Below are positions 1-9,094 of a stretch of DNA of 64,000 nucleotides, piece after piece. Source of the DNA: JACVRW01 sp963819635 (GTDB lineage: Bacteria > Actinomycetota > Thermoleophilia > Solirubrobacterales > Thermoleophilaceae); contig CAWFWX010000012.1 in assembly GCA_963819635.1 (NCBI GenBank), positions 186,001 through 250,000 of the forward strand. Direction: 5' to 3'. Numbering within the stretch: position 1 is the first letter of the stretch; every line of letters begins with the position of its first letter. A program made the translations under genes and the position numbers. A model generated the notes under the pieces. The model saw only the letters and a program-made list of their open reading frames with translations, searched no databases and was not told the DNA's origin.

Positions 1-2143
1 GCGTCCGGCTCCCCAAGCGCCAGCTCGAGCCGCGCGACTCCGATCGCGGAGTCCGACAAGTCGCGTGAGCTGATCACGGCCAGCGCCCTGCGGGCCCGCG
101 CCGGTTCGCCGAGGCCCAGCAGGAGCTCCGCCTCGATGATGGCGGCCGACACGCGCAGCCACGGAGGGAGCGTGCCACCGGTCTCGCTGCCGCGCAGGAC
201 GTCCAGCGCGGTGACCGGGTTTCCGCGGAGCCCCTGGATCCTCGCCCGGATCTGAGCGACCATCGGCGCGAGCAGCGGCTCAGGGCTGCGTCCGAGGGCG
301 TCGCGCGCCATGTCGGCGGCGCGTTCGGCCTCGTCGAGCTCGTTCCACCAGAGGTGGACCGTCGCGAGCGTCACGTGCGCGATCGCGACGTGGGCGATCT
401 CGCTCCACCCTCGCCGCTCGGCGAGCTGGATCGCCGTGCGCGCGCGGCTGTGCGCGTCTCCGAGCCTTCCCTGCCGCGCGTCGAGGGCCGCCAGGTAGCT
501 CTCGGCCGTCAGCAGCACGAAGTCGTTGCCGAACTCGAGCGCGAGACCCGCAGCGGCCTGCAAGTGATCGAGCGCCTCCTCGAACTCGTCAGCCCAGAAC
601 TCGGCGATTCCGAGATTCGCGAGCGTGAGCGCGCGCACTTCGATCGCGACGGACCGGTCCCAGCGCTCGCCGGAGGGCGAGCCGCGCGGCGCTGAGGGCC
701 TCGGCCAGTCGCCGGCGAGGCGAGCGCGGTAGAGGGCGGTGGTGGTGGACGTGACCGCAAACGCCGACGCGCCTCCGTCGGGGAGCTCATCGGCGAGCTC
801 GTACGCTCGGACGAGCAACTCGTCGGCCTCGTCGATCTCGCCGGCCTCGAGGAGCAGCCCGGCCAGGCCAGCGCGAGCTCCGCGTCCCCGTCCACGACCT
901 CGGAGGGAAGCTCGGTCGCGAGCTCTCGTAAGCGCGCGGCCCTGAGCCGTGGACGACGCAGACGAGCCACTGTGCTCCGATGATCTCCGCGGCGAGCGCC
1001 AGTCCGACGCTGCGACGGCGTGCCGCGTCGCCTCGAGCGGCTGCCCGTGACGCGCGATACCAGCCGCTCGCCGCGCTGTGGAGCCCGGGCAGCTCGTCCG
1101 GCAGCCGGTGCCGGAGCTCCGCGCGCAGGACCTCGGCGAAGAGCTGGTGGTAGCGGAACCAGGCGCCGCTCGAGTCGAGCGCGTTCGACGAACCCATCTG
1201 CTCGCTCGAGCTCGCGCAGCGAGTGCTCGCCCGCGGGCGTCCGGGCCAGGGCTTCGGCGAGCTCGCCGTTCAGCCGGTCCACGATCGAGGTGCGGAGCAG
1301 GAACAGGAGCGTGTCCTCGTCGTAGCCGCTGACGACCTCTGAGATCAGGTAGTCGCTCACCGCGCGGTCGTCGCCGGCGAAGCCCGCGATGAACCTGCTC
1401 GGGTCGGGGTGGTCGTGCAGCGACAGCTCCGCCAGCCTGAGACCCGCGGCCCAGCCCTCGGCGCGCTTCCAGAGCGTGTCGACGTCGTGCTCCGGAAGGT
1501 CGAGCGGAGCGAGGAACTGTGTTGCCTCGGAGTGCGTGAAGGCGAGGTCCGCCGCCCGGATTTCCGTCAGCCGGCCGGCGACCCGAGGCGCTGGAGCCGC
1601 ATGGGCGGGTCCCGGCGCGTTGCCAGCACCAGGCGGAGCCCGTCGGGCACCTGCTCGACCAGCCGCCCGAGCTGCTTCGTCGCCTGGCCCGCTCCCACCT
1701 CATGGAAGTCGTCGAGGACGAGACGGAGCGGCTCGGTGAGCTCCGCCAGCGCGCCACGCAGCGCCGCGAGCGACTCCTCGCCCCCGGTCGGCACGGCAAG
1801 CCCAGTGAGAGAGGGCCGTGCCCGGGCGGCCTCGGCAAGGACGTCCAGCCAGAACGTCCGCGGGTCCGCATGCTGATGGTCCAGCGCGACATACGCGGTC
1901 GCCTCCGGGTCCGCCTGCGAGGCGATCCAGGCGCGCAGGAGCACCGTCTTGCCTGAGCCGGGGGGCGCGGAGATAAGCGTCAGCGGCCGGTCCATCCCGC
2001 TCTCGACCAGGTCGAGCAGGCGGGGTCGCTCCAGAAGCGACGCCGAACCGGGGGAATGTTCGGATCCAGACGTTTGCGCGAGTCCCTTCGCAACCCTTCG
2101 AACGACGGACTCTACCCCGTCCCGTGCTCCTCCCAGAGCGCAC
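1..2143 (-). pseudogene. MalT-like LuxR-family ATPase regulator, frameshifted, C-terminus outside window
   Basis: Large signal-responsive transcription regulator of the MalT/LAL type: an N-terminal STAND ATPase, a helical middle and TPR-like repeats; the C-terminal LuxR HTH would lie beyond base 1. The Walker A motif APPGSGKT reads at about 1970-1945 and the Walker B-like LRLVLDDFHE follows. The TPR part is readable to the left edge (AHVTLATVHLWWNELDEAERA). The frame breaks near 1570, 1180, 1060 and 1000, mostly by one G/C gained or lost, with clear homology resuming in another frame each time. The start is uncertain, between about 2020 and 2143 (a GTG lies at 2143 but needs a further shift). 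It sits just downstream of a receiver-like gene on the same strand. Whether it is broken or mis-sequenced cannot be told here. Confidence 0.75.
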
Positions 2144-2158
2144 GCAAGAACGCTGGCT

Positions 2159-2485
2159 TTACGGCCTCTGGGCGGACAGCGGCGATGGCCCCGGGGAGGC
2201 CGCGACCGAAGCGCGGTCAGGCGCAGCCGCTCCATGGAGGAGTACGACGCTCGCGTCCGGCACCGACGCCAGCAGGCGCTGACCGGTCTCGAAGCCGTCG
2301 ATTCCGGGCATATCGGCGCCGACGAGCACGAGGCGGGGCCGCAGCGCCAGCGCCAGCTCCAGTGCCTCCTCGGCCGACGCCGCCTCACCGAGGGCCTCGA
2401 ACCCCGGAGTTGCGGCCGTCACCGCGCGGGTCTCACGGCGGATGTCCGCCTCGTGGTGAACGATCAGCACTCCCACAGCATTCAT
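2159..2485 (-). CDS. Receiver-like domain protein lacking the phospho-acceptor
   Basis: A 108-residue stand-alone domain with CheY-like layout: beta-1 VGVLIVHHEADI, then helix and the strand-loop LVLVGADMPGIDGFE. In true receivers the residue three before MPG is the phosphorylated Asp; here it is Gly. The acidic pair after beta-1 is replaced by HHE. The C-terminal third, where the conserved Lys should be, is arginine/proline-rich and does not look like a receiver, so the gene may also be frameshifted there. ATG chosen at 2485, where family similarity starts. It precedes the MalT-like regulator on the same strand by a few tens of bases, so co-transcription is likely. Function as a pseudo-receiver is inference. 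Confidence 0.5.
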   Translation of the reverse strand: MNAVGVLIVHHEADIRRETRAVTAATPGFEALGEAASAEEALELALALRPRLVLVGADMPGIDGFETGQRLLASVPDASVVLLHGAAAPDRASVAASPGPSPLSAQRP

Positions 2486-2584
2486 CGCTGCAACCGTCCC
2501 ACCCGCGCGCGCATCTGCCAAGGCAGCGCAGGCCACTCTTAGGGTCGTGCCCGCACCACCGCGCTGCTGTAACCGCCGCCTAGG

Positions 2585-3008
2585 TCACGATATCCCTGCG
2601 CGCCGCGTGCCTCGTCTCGGGCTCGGCGCATCCTCGTATCCGGCGCCGCCGTACATCGCGACCTGGTAGATGACGATGATGTCGATGGCGAAGATCGCCA
2701 GCGACCAGAACGGGTACGCCGGAATCGACAGCAGCGCGGCCATGGCGCTGAGGCTCGCCGCGAGGATCGCGACGAAGCGACCGTAGAGACCGCCCGACCA
2801 GAGCGAGAACGCGGCGAAGAGCTGGAGCGCTCCGAGGACGAGCGTGATCCAACCCCACGTGTTCAGGTTGCTGAGGATGTACTTCTGGTCCTGGACGAAG
2901 AACTTCGAGTCCCCGATCGCGGCGATGCCGTAGATCACGTTCAAAACGCCGGCGATGAACAGCATCACGCCGGCGAAGGTCGACCCAGCCGGAGTGCGTC
3001 TTGGTCAT
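2585..3008 (-). CDS. DUF7144-family four-helix membrane protein (one frameshift near codon 9)
   Basis: Small integral membrane protein of about 140 residues with four predicted helices, resembling the actinobacterial DUF7144 family (GWVTFAGVMLFIAGVLN... NLNTWGW... IPAYPFWSLAIFA signature); its function is unknown. ATG at 3008 has a textbook AGGAGG just upstream. The first eight codons (MTKTHSGW) are in a different frame from the rest: an extra G between the Val and Thr codons near 2985 would explain it. Taken literally, only an internal ATG at 2968 remains. It is divergent from the next gene, and the 105-bp gap holds a four-half-site palindrome array. Confidence 0.75.
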
Positions 3009-3047
3009 GCGTCCTCCTCTTGTGGTGAGGGACCATGCCGCCGCGGC

Positions 3048-3090
3048 GAGTGATGCGGCGTCACCCGTAGCGGGTGATTCCGGATCACCC
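3048..3090. promoter_or_regulatory. Palindromic operator array, site A (four half-sites)
   Basis: Half-sites read GAGTGA (3048-3053), TCACCC (3061-3066), GGGTGA (3072-3077) and TCACCC (3085-3090), separated by 7, 5 and 7 bases. The same spacing occurs at site C and, with three half-sites, at site B. It lies between the divergent starts at 3008 and 3113, 39 and 22 bp away. Operator function is inferred from symmetry and recurrence; the binding protein is unknown. Confidence 0.6.
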
Positions 3091-3112
3091 TCTCCGGCGT
3101 GACACTCGCGCC

Positions 3113-3463
3113 ATGTTGATTGCAGCTGACTACCCATTCATGGACGTCTTCTGGTCGATGCTCATCTTCTTCCTGTGGATCGCGTGGCTCCTGCTCCTGT
3201 TCAGGGTCTTCGCGGACATCTTCCGCCGGCGGGACACCTCGGGTTGGGGGAAGGCGGCATGGTGCGTCTTCGTGATCGTGCTTCCGTTCCTCGGCGTGCT
3301 CATATATTTGATCGCCAACGGGGCGGACATGGTGCGCCGTGACGTGGAGCAGTCCGCCGCCCAGCGCGCCGAGTTCGACGACGTACATCCGGTCGGTCGC
3401 GAGCACGCCCGCGCCGGCCGCCGAGGGCGGCGCTCCGCGGCCTCCGACGTCCTAGGCAGCTAG
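3113..3463 (+). CDS. PLDc_N-type two-helix membrane protein (3' frameshift)
   Basis: Small membrane protein. Residues 7-30 and 45-65 form two hydrophobic helices joined by a basic loop (DIFRRRDTSGWGKAAW), the pattern of the PLDc N-terminal/SHOCT-associated family common in actinobacteria; role unknown, probably envelope or stress related. ATG at 3113, because upstream codons have no family similarity. After ...AEFDD the frame slips: dropping one G near 3379 restores YIRSVASTPAPAAE..., ending at 3455 rather than 3463. Divergent from the DUF7144 gene across site A, and followed closely by the ZIP gene, so probably its operon leader. Confidence 0.65.
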   Translation: MLIAADYPFMDVFWSMLIFFLWIAWLLLLFRVFADIFRRRDTSGWGKAAWCVFVIVLPFLGVLIYLIANGADMVRRDVEQSAAQRAEFDDVHPVGREHARAGRRGRRSAASDVLGS

Positions 3464-3478
3464 GACCTCGACCTAGAC

Positions 3479-4180
3479 GTGGGCGAGGCCCTCCTCTGGG
3501 GGCGGTGGCGGCGTCCTCGCTCGTCATCGGCGCGTGGCTCGGGGTCGCGCGCGAGTGGCCGCGAGCCACGATCGGGCTCGTCCTCGGCTTCGGCGCAGGC
3601 GCTCTCATCAGCGCGATCGCCTTCGAGCTGGCGCAGGAGGGAGTCCACGAGGGTGGTGGCGGCGCCGTGGGGGTGGGGCTCGCGGCCGGCGCCGTTCACC
3701 TACTACGCGGCGAGCGGCGTGATCGCCGGGCGCGCCGGCGAATCGACGCGCGGGCGCGGCGCTGGCGCTCGGCGCGGTCCTCGACGGGATCCCGGAGCAG
3801 CTCGTGCTGGGGCTCGGCATCGCGCTCGGCGACGGGGTGAGCGCGGGACTGCTGGCCGCGATCTTCGTCTCGAACCTACCCGAGGCGGTCGGCTCCGCGA
3901 GCGCCATGCGGGAATCCGGTAGGACGCGCTCGGAGATCATGCGCCTCTGGACCGCCGTCGCGGGGGCGTGCGTCGTCGCCTGCCTGGCGGGCTTCGCCCT
4001 CGCGGACAACGTCGAGGGGGTCGCGGTCGGACTCGTGAACGGGTTCGCGGCGGGCGCTCTGATCGTGATGCTCGTGAACGCGCTGATCCCAGAGGCCGAC
4101 CACCTGGGAGGCCCGAAAACGGGCTGCTCACGGCGCTCGGCTTCGCGGTCGCGGCGAGCCTGTCGGGCGTGGGGCTCTGA
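3479..4180 (+). pseudogene. ZIP-family metal transporter, several frameshifts
   Basis: Inner-membrane divalent metal permease of the ZIP family. Readable segments are IGLVLGFGAGALISAIAFELAQEG (near 3570-3645), then LGLGIALGDGVSAGLLAAIFVSNLPEAVGSASAM (3804-3910) and, in a third frame, NGLLTALGFAVAASLSGVGL ending at 4180. The E(L/F)xxE-like and FVSNLPEAVGS parts correspond to metal-pathway helices IV and V of ZIPs. At least four one-base slips separate these blocks, including one in a G run near 3500. A GTG at 3479 fits the N-terminus (GEALLWG). Probably co-transcribed with the gene at 3113. Sequence error is as likely as decay. Confidence 0.65.
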
Positions 4181-4218
4181 TCAGTCCTCGAGCACTCCCG
4201 GCCGCGTCGGCCTCGTGT

Positions 4219-4720
4219 TTAGTCCCCGCTCCTGATCGCGTCCGATATCGCGGCGAGCTCCGGTTCCACCGCCCTGATCGTCTCTGGGGTCAGGAAGCCC
4301 TCGCCGAGCATCCTTCCGCCGGCGTCCCGGAAGGCGCGTCTCAGGTCGCGGGCCCAGACGTGCTCGATGAGGACGCAGGCCGGCCGACTCGCCGGGGCCC
4401 AGCCCGGGGCCATCTCTGGATGTCCTCCTGCGTGAATCCGAACGCGTGCTCGTCGCCGGAGCCGGCGGACGCGAGGCGGCCTCGCCCTCGAACTCGAGGC
4501 CGAGCAGGGCACCGACGATCCCGCCGAGGTTCTCGCCGCCCGGGTGGTCGAGCACGACGGTCTCCTCCGAGTCCGTGTCGCGCGCGATGAACAGGACGTC
4601 GAGGATCCGGATCGTCCGCTCGCTCTCGAGCTTCGCCAGCTCGTCGATGATCCTCCCCTCGAAGTTCGCGTCGCGGTCGAAGCCGATGCTCATGAGCTGA
4701 ACAGGGCCTATCTCTCCCAT
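4219..4720 (-). pseudogene. DUF6325-family protein, frameshifted
   Basis: Cytoplasmic protein of the DUF6325 family (about 165 residues), unknown function. The N-terminus MGEIGPVQLMSIGFDRDANFE and VLFIARDTDSEETVVLDHPGGENLGGIVGALLGLEFEGE are in one frame; the C-terminal half (CVLIEHVWARDLRRAFRDAGGRMLGEGFLTPETIRA) is in another, ending at 4219. A short middle block (DEHAFGFTQEDIQ) is in the third frame, so at least two slips lie between about 4400 and 4490. The ATG at 4720 is only three bases from the stop of the upstream SHOCT gene, so both belong to one operon under site B. Confidence 0.65.
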
Positions 4721-4723
4721 TAC

Positions 4724-5969
4724 GCCTCCGCAGGTTGGCGGCCGCCCGACAGAAGCGCCGCTTTTTCTCGATCGAATTCGGCCTGGCTCAGAACGCCGCG
4801 CTCACGCAGCGCCGCGAGCCGCTCGAGCTCCCCGGCCTGGCCTCTGGTGCGCCCGCGGAACGGCATGGACAGCCGCGGCGCCGACTCGTCCGGAAACTCC
4901 TCGAGCGTGCGCCGCCGGATGAGCTCGAGCCAGAGGTACGCGAGGACCGTGAAGATCGCGATCGCCCCAGAGCCTCTGCGTCCACGGGACCGGACCCCAG
5001 ATGACGAGCAGCAGGATCGCGGCACCGAGTCCCGCGCGCACGAGCCCCGGGCGCTCGCGCAGCGCGTACGCCGAGCGCGCCGGATCGAGGTCGCGCGGCG
5101 TCCCGCGCCGGCGAGCCATGCGCCGAGCACCAGGAACAGCCCGAAGAGGAACCCGCCCTGGGCAACGTCCACGAGGAGCGAGGTCGCGATGTCCCAGACG
5201 TCGCCCGAGACCGCGTGCGCGTTCGGGGCATCCGCGAGCGCGTCCGTGACCGCAGACCCCGCGAGCGTCCGAATGGCGAACAGTGCGACGCCCGCGAACA
5301 TCAGGCAGCCGCCGACCCGGATGATGGTGCCGGCGCCGGTCGTGCGACAGCGCAATGGCTGCGCCGAACGCGGCGAGCGTGAGCACCAGCAGCACCCACA
5401 GGATCGTCTTGAAGAGGTCGAGCAGGTCCCGGGCGGTCTGGAGGTTGTCGCCGCTCGCGATCTGGAGCTCGGAGACGCTCGGCGGCAGCTTGTCGACGGC
5501 GTCCGCGGGGAGCCCCGTGGCCGTGGCCATCTGCTCGAACAGGCTGCCGAGCTGAAGCGACACGTCGCCGCTCGCCGCGTCGCTCTCGACGAGGCGGAGC
5601 AGCGTCTTGTGCGCGGTCTCGTTCGCGGTCTTCCAGGCCTGAAGCGCGGCGTCGGTGCCGAGCACGCGCCCGGCGTTTCGCTGCGCGACCTCCTTGAGGC
5701 CGGCCGCGGCGGGCTTCGCGAGCGGGACGAGCCGGGCGGGAGCACCTCGGCGAGGCGTGCCTCGACCGCTTCGCTCTGGTACAGCCGGTCGATGATGAAC
5801 AGGCCGACCGCCGTGCGAATCTCCTCGTCCTCGAGCAGGGCGCCGCTCGTGTCGACCCAGTTGTTCGTGTCGAGTGCCTGCCGCTTGCCCAGAGGCCGAA
5901 GCCGAACGCCGTGGTGAGGAGCGTTGCGACGACGAGGAGGGCCGCGACGGCTATGCCTCTGCCGCGCAT
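4724..5969 (-). pseudogene. Multi-helix membrane protein with C-terminal SHOCT domain, frameshifted
   Basis: Envelope protein of about 410 residues in its reconstructed form: an N-terminal signal/anchor helix (MRGRGIAVAALLVVATLLTTAF), an extracytoplasmic alpha-helical region (LDTNNWVDTSGALLEDEEIR... LQLGSLFEQMATATGLPADAVDKL), three or more membrane helices (ILWVLLVLTLAAFGAAIAL, FAGVALFAIRTLAG, GGFLFGLFLVLGAWLAG) and a C-terminal SHOCT motif (LERLAALRERGVLSQAEFDREKAALL). These blocks fall in all three frames, so five or more one-base slips are needed. Start ATG 5969 is 22 bp from operator site B. It is followed three bases later by DUF6325, a pairing often seen in actinobacteria. Function unknown. 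Confidence 0.65.
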
Positions 5970-5991
5970 GCCGCGATTCTCGAACCCGCAG

Positions 5992-6021
5992 GGGTGAGCG
6001 GGAATCACCCAAGCCGGGTGA
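5992..6021. promoter_or_regulatory. Palindromic operator array, site B (three half-sites)
   Basis: GGGTGA (5992-5997), seven bases, TCACCC (6005-6010), five bases, GGGTGA (6016-6021), then TGCG. This is the same N7/N5 spacing as sites A and C with one end half-site missing. It lies 22 bp upstream of the membrane/SHOCT gene start (5969) and just upstream of the divergent MBL-fold gene. Confidence 0.6.
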
Positions 6022-6057
6022 TGCGAGCCCGCCCCTCCTGAGCGGACAATCGCGGGC

Positions 6058-6801
6058 GTAGCGACGGCAGACATCACGTACGTCGGCCACGCCACGGTGC
6101 TCGTCGAGCTCGGTGGCGTGCGCCTGCTCACCGACCCCGTTCTTCGCGGACGAATTGCTCACCTGCGCCGTCACGGCCCGTCACCGGCCGCGCCGCGGGA
6201 CGTCGACGCGGTGCTCATCTCGCACCTGCACCACGACCATCTCGATCGGGCCTCGCTCCGCCGTCTCGGTGGCCGGCCGCGGCTCGTAGCGCCCAGGGGT
6301 GCTGCGAAGCTCCTGCGACGAGCAGGCCTCGAGCTCGAGGAGCTCGACGTGGGGGAGGGAACCGAGATCCGCGGCGTCCGCGTGCTCGCGGTCGGCGCGG
6401 TCCACCCGTCGCGGAGGTGGCCGGTGCGCGGCCCCGAGGCCGAGCCGCTGGGCTATGTGATCAGAGGCGGGCTGTCGGTGTACTTCGCGGGCGACACCGA
6501 CCTCTTCCCCGAGATGGCCGGCCTGGGGCCGGTCGACGTCGCGCTCCTCCCGGTCGCCGGCTGGGGCCCCTCGCTCGGCCCGGGACATCTGGATCCCGAA
6601 CGTGCGGCACGCGCAGCCGCCCTGCTCCGGCCGCGCGTTGCGATTCCGATCCACTGGGGGACGCTCCGCCCGGTTCTCTCGCGGCACGGCGACTGGTTCA
6701 GCGGGCCGGGCGCGGAGTTCGCGGCTCAGGTGGCCGAGCTCGCCCCCGAGGTGGACGTGCGCGTGCTGAGACCGGGCGAGTCGACGACGGTCGAGACGTA
6801 G
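6058..6801 (+). CDS. MBL-fold metal-dependent hydrolase (UlaG-like)
   Basis: Metallo-beta-lactamase-fold hydrolase of the UlaG/L-ascorbate-lactonase-like group, about 247 residues, cytoplasmic, substrate unknown. The N-terminal strand ITYVGHATVLVELGGVRLLTDPVL is typical. The dinuclear zinc motif is SHLHHDHLD, the later metal ligands are YFAGDTDLF and PIHWGT. No ATG or GTG precedes the conserved ITYVGHA block in this frame: the first legal start is GTG 6097, inside the conserved region, so the true start codon is probably altered (GTA stands at 6058). Divergent from the SHOCT operon over site B. Confidence 0.7.
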   Translation, partial: VATADITYVGHATVLVELGGVRLLTDPVLRGRIAHLRRHGPSPAAPRDVDAVLISHLHHDHLDRASLRRLGGRPRLVAPRGAAKLLRRAGLELEELDVGEGTEIRGVRVLAVGAVHPSRRWPVRGPEAEPLGYVIRGGLSVYFAGDTDLFPEMAGLGPVDVALLPVAGWGPSLGPGHLDPERAARAAALLRPRVAIPIHWGTLRPVLSRHGDWFSGPGAEFAAQVAELAPEVDVRVLRPGESTTVET

Positions 6802-6808
6802 GCGTCGC

Positions 6809-7012
6809 CTAGTCCAGCCGCTTGACCTCGATCAGCTCGAGGCCGAGGGATTGGATCTGCTCGAGCAGGCCGTGCAGCTCGGCCTGGTCGCGGATCTCCC
6901 CGCGCAGCGTCGTCTCCGCCGGCTTGACGGACGCTGTGAAGTCCTCGAAGGCAACCGTCACGCTGTCGCTGAGACGGCCCTTGACTCTGATCTCGTAGCC
7001 GGTGGCGGCCAC
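6809..7012 (-). CDS. Conserved hypothetical small protein
   Basis: A 67-residue acidic cytoplasmic protein (TGYEIRVKGRLSDSVTVAFEDFTASVKPAETTLRGEIRDQAELHGLLEQIQSLGLELIEVKRL split here for length is read from 7000 down to 6812). The pattern of a beta-hairpin followed by an amphipathic helix and a final strand is shared by many actinobacterial proteins of unknown role. GTG at 7012 is chosen because family similarity starts there. Its promoter region holds operator site C, 24 bp upstream, shared with the divergent CYTH gene. Confidence 0.6.
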   Translation of the reverse strand: MAATGYEIRVKGRLSDSVTVAFEDFTASVKPAETTLRGEIRDQAELHGLLEQIQSLGLELIEVKRLD

Positions 7013-7036
7013 AGCGGCGCACAATGGGCCGTCCGT

Positions 7037-7079
7037 GGGTGATGCGTCGTCACCCGACAGGGGTGATGCTGCCTCACCC
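7037..7079. promoter_or_regulatory. Palindromic operator array, site C (four perfect half-sites)
   Basis: GGGTGA (7037-7042), TCACCC (7050-7055), GGGTGA (7061-7066) and TCACCC (7074-7079) with spacers of 7, 5 and 7 bases, so the whole 43-bp block is symmetric. It lies 24 bp before the start at 7012 and 22 bp before the start at 7102. This is the best-preserved member of the family. Confidence 0.7.
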
Positions 7080-7101
7080 GGCGCCCACCTAGGGTCGGCG
7101 A

Positions 7102-7875
7102 ATGCCCGATGCCACGATCGCCACACCGACCCTCTCGGACGCTCAGCTGGGAGAGATGCTGGGCCTCATCAAGGGTGCCGACAGCGCCGAGCTGAAGCTG
7201 ACCGTGCCCGACACGGGCCATTATGCGACCGCGGTGGCACTCGGGATGGACCCGCTCGACGCCCAGATCCGGCAGGTCTACTTCTTCGACACGCCCGACC
7301 TGAGCCTGAACAGGCGCGGGATCGTGGTCCGCGCGCGGCGGGTGCAGCGCAAGGGCGGCGATTCGGTCGTGAAGCTGCGGCCCGTCGTTCCGGACAACCT
7401 TCCGAAGCGGCTTCGCAAGTCCCCGGGCTTCACGGTCGAGGTGGACGCGATGCCCGGGGGGTTCGTCTGCTCCGGCACCCTGAAGGAAAGCGTCGACAAC
7501 GACCACGTCCGAGAGGTGGTGGGCGGAGGAGGGGAGCTCGGCTCGCTGTTCTCGAAGCAGCAGAGGGAGTTCCTGTCGAAGCACGCGCCAGACGCTCCCG
7601 GCCTGGAAGAGCTGTCCGTGCTGGGGCCCATCCTCGTGTTGAAGCTCAAGTTCGCGCCGGAGGGACTTGGACGCCGGCTGGTCGCCGAGCTCTGGATGTA
7701 CCCGGACCACTCGCGCGTGCTGGAGCTGTCCACGAAGTGCGCGCCCGGCGAGGCCTTCCAGGTTGCGGCGGAGACGCGGGCGTTCCTGTCGAGTCGCGGC
7801 ATCGACCTCTGGGGTGAGCAGGAGACGAAGACCGTCAAGGCGCTCGAGTACTTCGCGGCCGGCCTGACCGGCTAG
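7102..7875 (+). CDS. CYTH-domain triphosphate tunnel protein
   Basis: Cytoplasmic protein of 257 residues with a CYTH (triphosphate tunnel metalloenzyme) domain. The motif SAELKLTV near residues 29-36 is the ExK-type start of the tunnel, followed by YFFDTPDLSLNRRGIVVRARR and VVKLRPV, which supply the basic and acidic tunnel residues. No C-terminal CHAD domain is present. Family members hydrolyse inorganic triphosphate or nucleoside/thiamine triphosphates; which substrate applies here cannot be told. ATG 7102 has no strong SD. It is controlled from the bidirectional region carrying site C. Confidence 0.75.
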   Translation: MPDATIATPTLSDAQLGEMLGLIKGADSAELKLTVPDTGHYATAVALGMDPLDAQIRQVYFFDTPDLSLNRRGIVVRARRVQRKGGDSVVKLRPVVPDNLPKRLRKSPGFTVEVDAMPGGFVCSGTLKESVDNDHVREVVGGGGELGSLFSKQQREFLSKHAPDAPGLEELSVLGPILVLKLKFAPEGLGRRLVAELWMYPDHSRVLELSTKCAPGEAFQVAAETRAFLSSRGIDLWGEQETKTVKALEYFAAGLTG

Positions 7876-8548
7876 TGCTCGCTGGAGCGGTCAGCCCGCC
7901 GCGCCGGGCGGCGGAGGTTGCTCACGATCAGGGACACCACCGTGACCAGGTAGATCTGGCCGATGAGCGCTTCGGACACGGCCAGCGTGTGCCCGAGGTC
8001 GGTGCGCGCGACGAAGTCGCCGTACCCGACGGTCGCCAGGGTCGTGAGGCTGAAGTAGAGGCAGTGCGACACCGTCGCGGTCTGGCCACCGGCGAAGAAC
8101 GGGTCGCCGCCGAACTTGTCGATCGCGCCGTAGACGAACCCGTACGAGAGCCCGATGAGGATGTACAGGGACAGCACGCCGAAGACCGCCTCCAGCGCAC
8201 CTCGCCGGCCGCACGGAGGTTGCGCACGATGCCGAGCGCGACGGCCGGCGGGCCCAGACCGACGAGCGCGGCGTTCATGGCCCGCGCCGCCCCGTCTCCG
8301 ATGCCGCCCGCCGTGGCGCGTACAACCGCTGCCGCGAGGACCGCGGCGGCGAGCCCGGCCGCGAACAGGATCAGCGGGCGCGGGAGGTTGGCCGCACGAA
8401 ACGCGAGGAGCAGGGTGGCGCCGGAGAGCGCGCTGACGACGACCTGCTGCACCCCGCTGGGATCGACGATGCCCTGAACGGCCACGGACAGAGCCGTCGC
8501 CACCAGAAGCAACCCATAGCGAACGCGTCCGCGCTTATCCGGCGGCAT
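7872..8548 (-). CDS. Two-TM potassium channel family protein (one frameshift near 8200)
   Basis: Membrane protein of about 225 residues. Four hydrophobic helices in the N-terminal part are followed by an Ion_trans_2 pore: outer helix LSLYILIGLSYGFVYGAI, pore helix and selectivity filter TTLATVGYGDF, inner helix ALIGQIYLVTVVSLIVSNL. TVGYGD predicts K+ selectivity. A one-base slip near 8200 separates the N-terminal block (to GEVRW) from the pore block, which alone begins at 8177. No regulatory RCK/TrkA domain is present. The 3' end overlaps the convergent CYTH gene by four bases. Confidence 0.75.
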
Positions 8549-8677
8549 CTGGCTAGGGATTCCGGGAACGCGCGCGCATCCCTGCCATGAGCGCGCCGAG
8601 CCGACCGGTCGCGGAGACGTTCACGCGAGGGCTCCCGGGAAGAGGCTGACGGCCGAGGCGTAGCCTTCGCCGCGGCC

Positions 8678-9094
8678 ATGATCGATGAGAGCACCGAGTT
8701 CGGGGCCCGGGCGGCGCGGCACCTGCGCGAGGAGATCGTCGTCTGGATGACGACCGTGACGCCCGGCGGAGCGCCCGTGCCGCGGCCGGTGTGGTTCATC
8801 TGGGATGGGGCCGACTCGGTGGTGATGTACAGCCAGCCGAAGGTGCGTGTCCGGAATCTGGCGGCGAACCCGCACGTCACGCTCAATTTCGACGGCGACG
8901 GAGGCGGCGGCGACATCGTGGTGCTGGCCGGGCAGGCCGAGCTCGACAACGACGTGCCGCAGGCGGACCGCGACCCCGACTACCTCTCGAAGTACGACGA
9001 GCACATCGCCCGCATCGGCATGACTCCCGAGACGTTCGCCCTCGAATACAGCGTCCCTGTGCGGATCCGGCTGACGCGCCTAAGTGGGTACTGA
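8678..9094 (+). CDS. PPOX-class F420/flavin-dependent oxidase family protein
   Basis: A 138-residue split-barrel protein of the pyridoxamine-phosphate-oxidase-like superfamily, resembling the mycobacterial Rv3369 subgroup that binds F420. Visible features are VVWMTTVTPGGAPVPRPVWFIWDG, then KVRVRNLAANPHVTLNFDGDG, the cofactor-contact strand, and the C-terminal VPVRIRLTRL. The substrate is unknown. F420 rather than FMN is inferred from family style and the actinobacterial context. ATG at 8678. The end overlaps the next gene's GTG by 11 bases, suggesting coupled translation. Confidence 0.8.
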   Translation: MIDESTEFGARAARHLREEIVVWMTTVTPGGAPVPRPVWFIWDGADSVVMYSQPKVRVRNLAANPHVTLNFDGDGGGGDIVVLAGQAELDNDVPQADRDPDYLSKYDEHIARIGMTPETFALEYSVPVRIRLTRLSGY

